Positions 44,458 to 54,007 of a stretch of DNA of 64,000 bases are shown piece after piece (the first letter of the stretch is position 1; every line of letters begins with the position of its first letter). The translations under genes and the position numbers were made by a program. The stretch spans positions 730,001 to 794,000 of the forward strand of contig BRXU01000024.1 of NCBI GenBank assembly GCA_030267565.1. Reading direction: 5' to 3'. This DNA is from Pleodorina starrii (taxonomy: Eukaryota > Chlorophyta > Chlorophyceae > Chlamydomonadales > Volvocaceae). The notes beneath the pieces were generated by a model. The model ran no database searches. It saw only the letters and a program-made list of their open reading frames with translations, and had not been told where the DNA came from.

Positions 44458-47178
44458 CTGCTTGATGCCCCTCAGCTCCTCAGTGCTGAGGCAGATTCCA
44501 AAGCACAGCGACTGGAAGGCGTTCACCTCCGCACCGGACAACGTGCCGTCCTGAAGGGGGGATGGCGGGGGCGGGGGGTGGGCGGGGGGGGGGGTGTGGG
44601 GAGGTGAGGGAGGGTTAGGGGCGGGGAGGGGTGGCGAGCGCAGGGTCGGGTCGGGACGGGGGGCACAGCCTTTTCAATCAACAGCGGGGAGGGGGGTCAA
44701 CGCTGCGCTGTGCTGGGCCGAGAGGTGGCATGCACACGTTCCTGTGGCTGCTCGCCCCCTGGAGGGCTCACCCGGGGGGCCCACCCACGATCAAGCGCCT
44801 GCTCCAAGCCCACCACTGCCACCACCACCACCTGCCCCCCTTTCCCTCCCTCCCATGGATACCTCTCCCCCTTTTCCTCCGTACACACACGCTGGGGTCG
44901 CTGCCACCACCAGCACCACCCGCCCAGACCCGCCCCTCCCCGCACCTTGTCTTGGTCAAAGATAACGAGCACGCGCTTAAGCGCCCGGATGGCCGCCTGC
45001 CGTATCACACGGTCCGTATGGTCGTACAGCGGCTGCAGCGGGCGCGGGCGGCGGGGGCGGGCGGCGGTTAGCTTCTTTATTTGCTTGCTGATGGCAAGCG
45101 GCACAGTACCGCAACACCCGCACTGCACCGTCAATCAGCCAAATCAATAACCCGACTCCGCCCCCACCCTCTTGCTCCGTTCCTCCGCCCCGCCCCGGTG
45201 TCTTCCTCACAGGCTTCCCGGTCATCCCCTCCGCACGGCTGCCCGGCTGGTTGGACACCCGCCCCCCTTCCTTGACGACCTGTTCGCCATAAACAACGGG
45301 GCGCTTGCTAGCTTCCTGCACCGGCATCCCCCCGCGGCTGCGCCTGTCGCTGAGGCCGCCCCTGTGGCCCCTGCGACGAGTGCTGCCCCGCTGGGGGCGG
45401 GCGCCGTTTCCCCGGCCGTCGCCGTCGCCGGCTCGCCTGCCGACGCCGGTGCCGAGCCGATGGGTGCCGCTGGTGGCCCGCCCTCGGCTGGCGCCGAGGC
45501 TGGGCCGTCGGCTGGGCCTGGACCGTCCACGCCCCGCCAACGGCGCGCTTCCGTCGCCGCCCCTGCCCCCCGCCCACTCACACGCCGGCGGGTGGCCGCC
45601 CTCGATGTGGCTGCCACCGCCGCCGCCGCGGCCGTGCCGGCGGCAGCCCCTATTCCGGCGGGACCCCCTTCCCGGACCTCCGCCACCCCTTCGACCCCGC
45701 ATCGTTCGGCCTGCACGGCATCTACCCGCCTGAATTGGGTAATCCGCAGCAGGACCACTCCCACCTCGGCGAGGGGCTGCTCCCGTACTTGTTCACACGC
45801 CCACGCCGGCCGGCCGCAGCCGCTTCGTTACTCGCCTCTATGACAAACGCGAGTAACGAGCGTTCAACGGCGTCCGTTTGATATGCTTCGTTCACGTGTC
45901 CTCTAACGTCAACAAAACCGCCAAGCGCAATCTCTTCCTTAGCCATTTCACCGTCCCGCAGCCCCCCACCCCCACCCCCTCATCATTATCTTGGTCCCTA
46001 AAGGGCGGGTTTCTCCAACACGTCATCGTGGGCGCTTTCGTTCCCCTATCAACCCCATATTCCCCCGGGCTTCTCAGCAGCACCCAACCCCCTCCCCAAC
46101 CGTGTATGTGCAGCTGTCCAACCCAAATCCGCCATCGTTAATGCACCAACTCGACGGCGGTTTCGACCCCGCCTCCATCCCTCCGCTGTGGTAACGATCA
46201 CAGGCCCCCATCCTCGGCCCTCCCTCCACCCGCCTTTTCCCCCCCCCCGGCCCTCCCTCACCCCGCCTTCCCGCGCCCTCCAATCCCTTCGGCCCCCTCC
46301 CTCACCCCCCTCCCTCACCGTGCACCATGCGATTGAATTTGGACGAGCAGTTGAGGCAGCACTCCGCATCGGGCAGGTCCCGAGCCACACGCTCCACACG
46401 CTGAGAGGCGGGGGGGGGGCGGGGGAAGACAGGTTGCGGCGCCAGTTGAGTCGTGGGGGTCAAGGGCCGGGAGTCCCGGGTACAGACCCCTCCTTACCCG
46501 TGGCCCTATCATCCAACCCTGCTACCCGCCACCCCGCTGCAAGTCCGCTCCAACCTGGTCCAGCACACGAGGCCGGTCACGCTGATCCCTTCAAAAACCC
46601 TCCTTGCCCCCAAAATCCACCCACAAGCTTCCTTCCCTGCCCTTCATGCCCCCACCACCCACCCACCCGCCCACCCAACCGTGTCCCTCTGTTTCCTCGC
46701 CGCTCTTTGGAGGGACTGCCCAAGGACTGCTGGCGGCCCCCGCCCCCGTGCGGCCGTGGGCCCGACTAACGGAGGACCTTGTCCTGGTCCCGGAGCAGCC
46801 CTGGGGACCCCGGGCGGGGGGCTGGAATCCCGCCGCCACTGCAACCGTTCCCCCTACACGGTCTGCAAACACAAACTTCTGGCGCAGCGTTCCATCACCG
46901 TCGCCCACTTCCAGGGGGGGCCAAACGGGCGGCTTGTGTGTGTAGGGGGTAGGGGGCGTGGGGATGTTTGGGCCGGCAGCCCGCGGTGCACCTCGCACAT
47001 GCTGGGGCTGTCCCGCTCCGACAGCCGGTCGGCTTTGCAGCAGGCGAGGATGATCGGGATGTTGGGGTTGACCGCCTGCACGCGCGGATACCAGGTGGTC
47101 CGCACGCTTTCGAGAGTGATTGGCTTCCTGGGATCGAAGCAGACGACGACATCGCTCTCTCGGATGACCGCGTCCAGT
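44458..47178 (-). CDS. Miro-type mitochondrial Rho GTPase, partial gene
   Basis: Minus-strand exons with GT-AG borders: 47178-46992 (LDAVIRESDVVVCFDPRKPI ... TTWYPRVQAVNPNIPIILAC, CKADRLSERD); 46400-46319 (RVERVARDLPDAECCLNCSS KFNRMVH); 45032-44946 (PLYDHTDRVIRQAAIRALKR VLVIFDQDK); 44550-44458 (DGTLSGAEVNAFQSLCFGIC LSTEELRGIKQ). In order these match the end of the first GTPase domain (W-P-x-x...PIIL-x-x-K-x-D, C-x-x-CSSK) and the first EF hand (DQDKDGTLSGAEVNAF) of Miro. Miro anchors mitochondria to transport machinery from the outer membrane. The P-loop exon, the second EF hand, the second GTPase and the C-terminal anchor were not found, and TKAD is written CKAD, so this is likely a fragment. 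Confidence 0.7.
45172..45882 (+). CDS. Unassigned Ala/Pro-rich coding-like segment in Miro intron
   Basis: The plus strand reads DDLFAINNGALASFLHRHPP followed by long Ala/Pro-rich text. In another frame (about 45660-45882) it reads FPDLRHPFDPASFGLHGIYP PELGNPQQDHSHLGEGLLPY ... NERSTASV and stop. The second part has balanced composition and looks genuinely protein-coding. It could be a nested gene or retroelement piece. No family was recognised. Confidence 0.25.
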
Positions 47179-47409
47179 CTGAATTGAAGCCACGCCCATT
47201 CGGTGGAGCTAGACCATCACCAACTGGTTACGGGTTGCATCCTTAACCAACTCGTTCAGCACGTCAGCTAGCTCCTGTCGAGCAACATTCTTAAGGCGAA
47301 CATGCCTGGCGCTGACCGCGATATCTGTCAAAATGCACCATGGTGCGCAACGAGAGCGCACTATCCAAGAGCGCACCTCTTCAGGGCTAGGCGGTTCCTC
47401 TTGATCCAT

Positions 47410-48068
47410 GACTTCATCTGCCTCTACTTCCTCTGCTCAAGCGGCCATATCCGCAGCGTTGTCACCCTCTGCCGCCGTGACAAAAAGGATCCAGTATACC
47501 GTCAAGCTGTTAGCGTCACGGATTACAAGTCAACCTACGCCATGCTCTGCTTGGTCAACTTAGTTGTCTAGTGGTGCCTGCTCAAAAGGGCTGGGGTCAG
47601 TACCAGGGCGGCAGGGCCGGTACCCGGTAGAGCTCTAGCGCCACGACGACAAGCGATGCCACCCTTCGCTATCGATAACATTCCGCGTGTTCTCCTTCGC
47701 GCACTGTGACGACTATGTAGTGGTCGTCAAGAGTGCAACAAACGTCCATACGTTGCGCATGCAAAGAATGAAATAGCGCCTAACCCTAAGAGCTCCAATC
47801 ACCGAGCAATTGGCAACTTAGCCCCTGCGCCCGTCAGTGTGTGTCGGGAGTGCGTTACGGGTGTCGTAGGGTCATCCGTATTAGTTTTACATAGGGATGG
47901 CCTGCCGCGGAAAGGAATCGCGAGCGTTGATATTGCGCTTGGATAGTGCCCGGCTCCGAAACCCTTCGCCGTCCAAAGACAGCAATGGCGTCATCCTTCG
48001 CCATCCAAAGCCAGAAGCGCATTCGGTACACGCACATTCCAAACCCATTCTGTGCATCACTGTGCGCA
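47410..48068. other. No recognised feature
   Basis: No coding evidence. Around 47818 the word AACTTAGCCCCTGCGCCCGT resembles the outer end of families D and G, so an old transposon end may sit here. Confidence 0.35.
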
Positions 48069-48590
48069 ATCATGCTCTTAAACGTGAAAGGGCTACCGCT
48101 CATCCCCATGGTCATTGAAAATCGGTGCTGAAGGGAGGTTCGGTGGGCGTGTGTGGTCGTGGTACAGCGGTACCACTCCCCCACATTCTCCCCCAGTTCC
48201 GCAGCCTCTCTGAAATGGAGAAGAATGTACGTCGTAAGTTACAAGGGTGAGAGAACTCTGGAGAACTTGTATGCGCAGGTCGGTGGGCAGCTGGGCACGT
48301 GTCCTTAGCACGAGTAAACGGTAACGTAGCTAACCTTATAGCATAGGCAGCGTATGAAATGAATGCGAGGTATGCAATGTATGGCAAATGAAGAAACTGG
48401 CCCGAATGCGGGCATCCTTAGCATACGAACAAGCGCAGCGGCGCAACGGAGGAATAGGTGTGTAGTAGCGTGATGGCGCACACGGACGTCCATTGGAAGA
48501 ATAAGTGAACAGAATACATTCGAAGCATGGACCGGGTGGACGGGGAAAGTATGTCATCCAGTGGGGTCGCCAGGCCCAAGCAGTAAGCGT
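48069..48590 (+). repeat. Second copy of the 3188-3575 repeat
   Basis: Begins ATCATGCTCTTAAACGTGAA and ends at GTCGCCAGGCCCAAG, with an insertion near 48375-48530 relative to the first copy. Confidence 0.7.
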
Positions 48591-48612
48591 CTGGGCTCAG
48601 GGACCTGCTGCA

Positions 48613-49305
48613 GGCCGCCCAAATACAAGTCAAGTCGGCAACCTAGGGGACTTCTACATTCCCTGTCCTAAAACCCTAAAACCCTAAAAACCCTAAAGTT
48701 GTCATGCCTCCTCTACGGCGAATACCTCGGTAGCCAAGCCTCTGCTGCACTCTCGTCGGCGGCAAGTGCACGTCGTCGCGACCCTCGCAAACAGTTCCGC
48801 TGTCCTTCTATTGGCAAGTCAGCCTGCGTGATGTGTAAATGATACACTCCACGGCTACTGTCAAGTAACTTCAGCCAATGCGCTGGCCGGAAGAGTTGCA
48901 CAGTGCCGAGACGGCGCGCGATGCTAAACATGGGGCGGATTGCTGAAGCCGCAGGCATTTCAGATATAAAGCTCTGGCTGTCTATCAGCAGGACTGTCAG
49001 GACACTCTCACACTTGACGCCCTCGCCGCTCGCTTTGGAAGCGATGCCGTATTTCTGTCGATGCGCTCATGGACCCGGCGGCATGACGCGATTCGCGCGG
49101 CGCCGGCAGGCCTTGCTGACGACTTTGCTAGCAGCAGGCATGTCGGATATAAAGCTCTGGCTGTATATCAGCAGGAATGTCGACACTCTCACAATTGACG
49201 CCCTCGCCGCCCTAGCACCCAACTAAACCCGTACGGATTGAACGGGGTCCCGCCCTTTTTCCGGCTTCAAGGAAGCCGACACCAACCCCTTGTCACTTGG
49301 TGGCC
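48613..49305 (+). repeat. Family A/E copy carrying a telomere-like insert
   Basis: The A part resumes at AGTCGGCAACCTAGGGGACT. At 48667-48697 CCCTAAAA-type telomeric units interrupt the family sequence between CTGTCC and AAAGTTGTC. The E part is partly duplicated internally (two DIKLWL blocks) and ends at CCGGCTTCAAGGAAGCCG. Confidence 0.75.
48667..48697 (+). repeat. Interstitial telomeric repeat (CCCTAAAA type)
   Basis: About four units of CCTAAAAC with one extra A, the Chlamydomonas-type TTTTAGGG repeat on the minus strand. Other family A copies lack it at this site. Confidence 0.85.
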
Positions 49306-49524
49306 CACTGACTACCAAACCGTCATGGCAAATTAAGTGAAATTTGTAGAGGCGGACCGCCGTTCGTTGCGTGCAAAAAATGCATACCGTTGGGAACTAA
49401 CGAACGGTCCGTCCCCACTTATACTAACAGTCCGCTTCTCCGCTACCGGTACCATAAGCAAGGTCATATTATTACAATTGCTCAACATGAAATGGACAAT
49501 ATAAAGTTAACATCATTCACAAAA

Positions 49525-49893
49525 ATGCCGACAGGCGACGCCGTTTTAGGGATCTTTCTCCGAGCAGCTATCGCGTGCCTAGTGTACATTTCTACACTTA
49601 TAATTTGGTAAGTCAAGGCAACGTGGCATGGCGAAGCCTTGCGCCGAGGAGCTTTCGTGCTTTATTACTTAGCAACCTGCTCAGAGAACTTGACTCTGCA
49701 TGTCTTCAGGTGTGCTATATGCAGCAACGCCTTTAGAGCCATTCAATATGCAGAGGAAGAAGTCAACGCGGTGTTATCGGGTGTCTTCGTCGCCCACTCG
49801 TGTTTCTTGGCATCAGCAGGTCTGTTCGGCGCGACGATTGCCGGTCTCCTCGTCATGGCTCTAATTAAGGTCAGGCAGAGGAAAGGTGCGTAA
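49525..49893 (+). CDS. Two-exon gene for an 88-residue membrane protein
   Basis: Exon 1 49525-49607 (MPTGDAVLGIFLRAAIACLV YISTLIIW) ends in TTTG|GTAAGT. The 102-base intron ends in TGTCTTCAG. Exon 2 49710-49893 (CAICSNAFRAIQYAEEEVNA ... AGLFGATIAGLLVMALIKVR QRKGA) ends in TAA. The splice restores one frame of 88 residues. Hydrophobic stretches lie at about residues 8-28, 50-65 and 65-77, followed by a basic tail, so two or three membrane spans are likely with the C-terminus probably cytosolic. A TGTAA lies at 50082, about 190 bases after the stop. No family recognised. It lies between two family A/E repeats. Confidence 0.5.
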
Positions 49894-50164
49894 GTGCTGT
49901 CTTTGTGTGGCTTGCAGCCTTCAGCCCCCGTCGGCAGCCCCTGCCAGACAGTCGGGCACCGTTGTCCCCAGTTTTTGGGCGGGGCCCCAGCGCGAAGCGC
50001 CCAGGGGGGCCCCGCCCTGTATGATTGCCCATGTCCGTGCGTCTGATGTCTGATGTCTAAAGTCTCAAGTAAAAGGGCAAGTGTAAGATCTCAGCCTACG
50101 GAAAAGCTGCATAAGTGCATTATTATATTCTTTATTGCATGGTATCTTTATTATAGGAACCCAA

Positions 50165-50810
50165 CATCGCATGAGAAAAACCAGTTTGGCAGTCTCCATG
50201 GACCGAGGCCGAGGTCAAACCAACACCTCTCGGCCTATAATTATTCCAGAAGATTCATCGTTCCTTAAAGTGGAATTCTGACATGGCGGCGTGAAATGAA
50301 TCTTCGTTTCGGCAACCAATTATGTTTGCATTGCGAACATTCTTCCCGCGACCGCACCACAGCTCTGCTACCCGGTCCGACCGACTTGACGCATATTACT
50401 ATTACAAAGGTTGCAAGGAGCAAACCATGAGGCGCAAACTGCTGGTTGTTGGACGCCAAGCCGCAAATGTCGTCGCGACCCTCGCAAACAGTTCCGCTGT
50501 CCTTCTATTGGCAAGTCAGCCTGCGTGATGTGTAAATGATACACTCCATGTCTACTGTCAAGTAACTGTAGCCAATGCGCTGGCCGGAAGAGTTGCACAG
50601 TGCCGAGACGGCGCGCGATGCTAAACATGGGGCGGATTGCTGAAGCCGCAGGCATTTCAGATATAAAGCTCTGGCTGTCTATCAGCAGGAATGTCGACAC
50701 TCTCACACTTCACGCCCTCGCCGCCCTAGCACTCAACTTAACCCGTACGGATTGAACGGGGCCCCGCCCTTTTTCCGGCTTCAAGGAAGCCGACACCAAC
50801 CCCTTGTCCC
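50165..50810 (+). repeat. Dispersed repeat family A/E, most complete plus-strand copy
   Basis: Runs from AGTTTGGCAGTCTCCATGGA to CCGACACCAACCCCTTGTCC. It has the A blocks, the GCTGGCCGGAAGAGTTGCAC block, the MGRIAEAAG frame and the terminal hairpin. It ends about 40 bases before the splice acceptor of the next exon. Confidence 0.8.
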
Positions 50811-50849
50811 ACTAAGGCACTCTTGAGTAACCAGTTGACCTGCTTGCAG

Positions 50850-51994
50850 GTATTGTTGACGGTCATGTGACTGGTGCCATATCTTACACCAGATCGCAGT
50901 CCCCTTTCAGTGGGCAACCACATCATCATGTCGAAACGGAACCCGCATATTGCCAGCAGCGAGCGGTCTGCACGACCACCGATTTGGTGTATGTCGGCTT
51001 CATGCTTTGGATCTGCGCTTCCTTGTTCTACTACGCGCGCTGGATGAGCGGCGCCCTGACGGTCGCGGAGGTCGCCAAGCTGTCGCTCCAGCGGATCAGC
51101 TCTATGGATTCCAGCCCCCGAGACGCCGCGGCTAGGGCACGTGACCCTGCAATTGCGGTGGTTGCCGCCGCCGGCACGCAGCGCCTTATCAACCTTGACC
51201 CGATAAGCCGCGACGATGGCAGCGCAGCGCAAGGAGGACGATGCCCAACGCCCTGCCTAGATGTCCGACAGCTCGAGTTCTTGCAGTCCACCAAATGCGT
51301 GTGCGACGTGTCTCGCCTCCAGGTGCGTCAGGGACATGGTGTGTATGTGGGCAGCCGTCTGGGGAGCCTGGGAGGCCCTCAGGGAAGCGCACGCGTGCAC
51401 ACCGTAGCCACGGCCACCCTCGGTCTGTCTCTGGGTTCTGGGCAGTGGGCCCAGTCAGGTTGTACCGCAGGTTGTACGGCACCGACGGGGGAGGGGCGCA
51501 AGCAGGCTACACGTTGCCTCACCGTCCTCTGCCGCCGATCCGCCAAAAGGCTTCTGCCGGACCGGCCATCCATCCGAAGTGTCATATGGGGTACGGCAGG
51601 CACGCATGGGTACGGCCGCGACCGACCGTGTTTTCCATGCAAATTGCGTCCGGGGCGGGGGCACCCTGCCCTGCGTGGGGGCACGGGCATACACGCAACC
51701 CCTACCTCCCACCCTCCCACCCGCCCTCTTGCCCCGCCCCCGCAAAACTGCATAGCAGGGCCTGTACGACAACGCCATGCGGCTGCACAAGCAGCTGCGG
51801 GCAGCGCTCGCGCTGCTGCTCGTCATGTACGGCAGCGCCGCCATCACACTCATTGACACGAGTGCGCTACTGGGCCGTACCGACGGACGCAGCGAGCTGG
51901 ATCTCGTCCTGGACTCCGCGGAGGGGGACCGCGCCCGGCTCAGCTCGCGATGTTCCTCTGGTCGCTCCAGGGACGGGGCCGGGATCGGGTTATG
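50850..51994 (+). CDS. Two exons of an unrecognised membrane protein
   Basis: Exon A 50850-51322 follows acceptor CTGCTTGCAG and ends in CTCCAG|GTGCGT. It contains DLVYVGFMLWICASLFYYAR (membrane span), then a cytosolic-looking region with LTVAEVAKLSLQRISSMDSS and a Cys-containing end (QSTKCVCDVSRLQ). Exon B 51759-51994 follows acceptor CATAGCAG and reads GLYDNAMRLHKQLRAALALL LVMYGSAAITLIDTSALLG ..., open to TGA. Exons join in phase 0. The 5' exons are missing: a repeat ends just upstream of exon A. The 436-base intron is GC-rich without other signal. No family recognised. Confidence 0.5.
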
Positions 51995-52990
51995 ACCCGT
52001 GGGTCGCTCTCGGGGGCGATGTGATCAGACCAGCCACGTGGCGACGGCGGACGCGGCGAAGGACGGGAGGCGATGCTGGCGAGAGACCCGGAAGTGGTTG
52101 GCTCGGGCGGCGAGGGGTGCGTTCGAATGGCCCCCGTGATTGGGCGGAAGGTGTTGGGGTGGGGAGCACCGGAGGAGCTGAGGGCGGGGTTAGAAAAACG
52201 GTACCGCACTGAAGGGAGGGGGACGGGGGCGGGGTTGAGGGCGGGCCGTGCGCGAGTGCCGCCACAGGATCAGGAGGAGGAGGTGGAGGGGAAGGGGAAG
52301 GGGGCGGCTGGGGAGTGCTATAGGAGAGACCGCAGCGATGGAACGGAGGCGATCCAGAACCCAGCCAATACGCACCAAGCATACCTGTTAACGATATTGG
52401 AAGAGGGGCGGCTCGGGAGGGGGCTGGGGGCGGGCTCGGGAGGTGTTGCGGCTGCGGCCGCGGCGGCCGAGCCAACTCAGGTGCCAACTTGGCTGCTGCG
52501 GCGGTGGTCTGCTGGGAGGAGCCACCAGAGGGAGACTGGGTAACGTAACGGCACCGGCTCGGCGCGCGCCACACATATGACGAGGAGATGTACGGCATCG
52601 TCCACGTGTGCGTTGTACTGACCGGGCCTGACTTGGCGGCCCTTCCCGCGCCGATGGGTCGTGACGGACAGGGGCGGCCTCAAGTTGGACATCGCACTAA
52701 GCAATTAAGCGTGCGACGTTGCATAGAGCTGTCGCAGACAAGCACTGTACTGCATACTGTTGCCGTGTTCTGGCGTCCGCTCCTTTTTCAGTTGATTTCT
52801 TATTCTTTGGTGACCGACTTTCCATTGGCATTCCATACACGGACGCGTCTCGACTGCCGCTGTTGCGCAGAAGCACAGCGTTGGGCTCGCAGCGTCTGGT
52901 CGTGCACGTGTGAGCTCTGGTGGGTTCTGGAGGGCCGGACAGGAGTCGATGGCGGATTTCAGTTCGAATGGTGGATTTTGCGCTGTCCTT
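51995..52990. other. No recognised feature
   Basis: GC-rich low-complexity stretches (52190-52480) and no frame that persists with balanced composition. The frame around 52570-52640 (YDEEMYGIVHVCVVLTGPDL) is the only coding-like text and has no splice context that I can support. Confidence 0.35.
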
Positions 52991-52994
52991 GTAA

Positions 52995-53265
52995 GCTGGT
53001 GGAAGTGGAAGTGAAAGTGCGAAAGTGGTTTCTGGAGCGCGTGGACTGGGGTCCTCACACCAGCTCACGCCTCCAAATCTTTGCTGGCAGAAAGCAGGCA
53101 CTTTGCTTGGTCAGCTGCTGAAAAGCGGGAGGCGTGAGGACCGCGCCGTGCGCCAATCCACGCGCTCCAGAACCCACTTTCGCACTTTCACTTCCACTTC
53201 CACCAGCGGTAGGTCACAGGTTCGATCCCTGTGGAGACCCCCGGCTACCGCTGGGTGTGAGATTA
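52995..53265 (+). repeat. Inverted repeat plus tRNA T-arm-like hairpin
   Basis: Arms about 52995-53057 and 53130-53206 (GGAAGTGGAAGTGAAAGTGC and its complement) flank a ~75-base loop. Immediately after, CAGCGGTAG ... CTACCGCTG (about 53204-53255) encloses CACAGGTTCGATCCCTGTGG, a perfect T-arm/B-box-like stem-loop. No A box or full cloverleaf was found, so it is not called as a tRNA gene. Confidence 0.6.
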
Positions 53266-54000
53266 TGGCTAGCTGCTATGAGTGGAGTTGGTGGCCGAGT
53301 TGATTGGCCAGGATTCACACGTTTGAGTGGTGGCGATCGCTGAACCCTTTGTCTCGGTGGTAGATTGGGTGAATGGAAGGCAGAGCTATCCCAGTTGTCC
53401 AATGAGGATCGTCTGGAAGGTTCTGTGGTGCGGATGGTGCCCAGAGGAGAATGGGGCCATACCGTACAACTGTAACAATCAATCAATACAGCAGTCACGA
53501 GCGCCCAGCCCTGCCCGGCCCGGCTGTTTTTGTGCCCTCTGTTACCATTACTGTATGCATCCAGGTAACATTAAAGTAATACACGTTTCGTTGTCCCACC
53601 GGTTAGGACCCGTTCCCAACCTTCATTGCCCTTGCCCAAGGTCTGATGTAACAGTTAGTGGACATGGACATGGCTGAACATGGCAACATGTGCGTTATTT
53701 TCTCAGACGTGGTCGCGTTATAATGGTCGTTGGTGGCCGTTTCAGTTCTGATCGAGGGCGATGATGTCGCCCAGCCCTGCCCTGTCCGCAAGTTTTTGTG
53801 CCTTCCGTTCCTCATCCTCTACGGCAGTCGGAAGTGTGCAGTGAGCACGCCCGAAGCACTTTCACGTTGCGCGTACCTTTCTGGTACTGCTTTTTACCGC
53901 TGTATTGGGGTCCCACGCGTACGGACAGCCGTTCCCGGGAAGATAAACCTTTTTTGGTTTCAGAAACCAAAATCGGCAATTTACTCGTTCTCGTTTCCCT
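53266..54000. other. 5' flank of STELLO-like copy 2, no gene recognised
   Basis: No ORF of balanced composition. The stretch from about 53990 (TTCTCGTTTCCCTTGCAG) provides the splice acceptor before exon 1a of the next gene, so an upstream exon probably lies in this interval. Confidence 0.35.
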
Positions 54001-54007
54001 TGCAGGA

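Noticed and set aside
47209..47409. N-terminal exon of the Miro-like gene
   Set aside because: The 66-residue frame lacks a P-loop (GxxGxGKS) and ends at a stop before the first recognised exon.
48667..48697. Chromosome end
   Set aside because: Only about four telomeric units, flanked on both sides by family A sequence, so the tract is internal.
53200..53260. Functional tRNA gene
   Set aside because: There is a good T-arm but no D-arm, anticodon arm or A box at the right distance.
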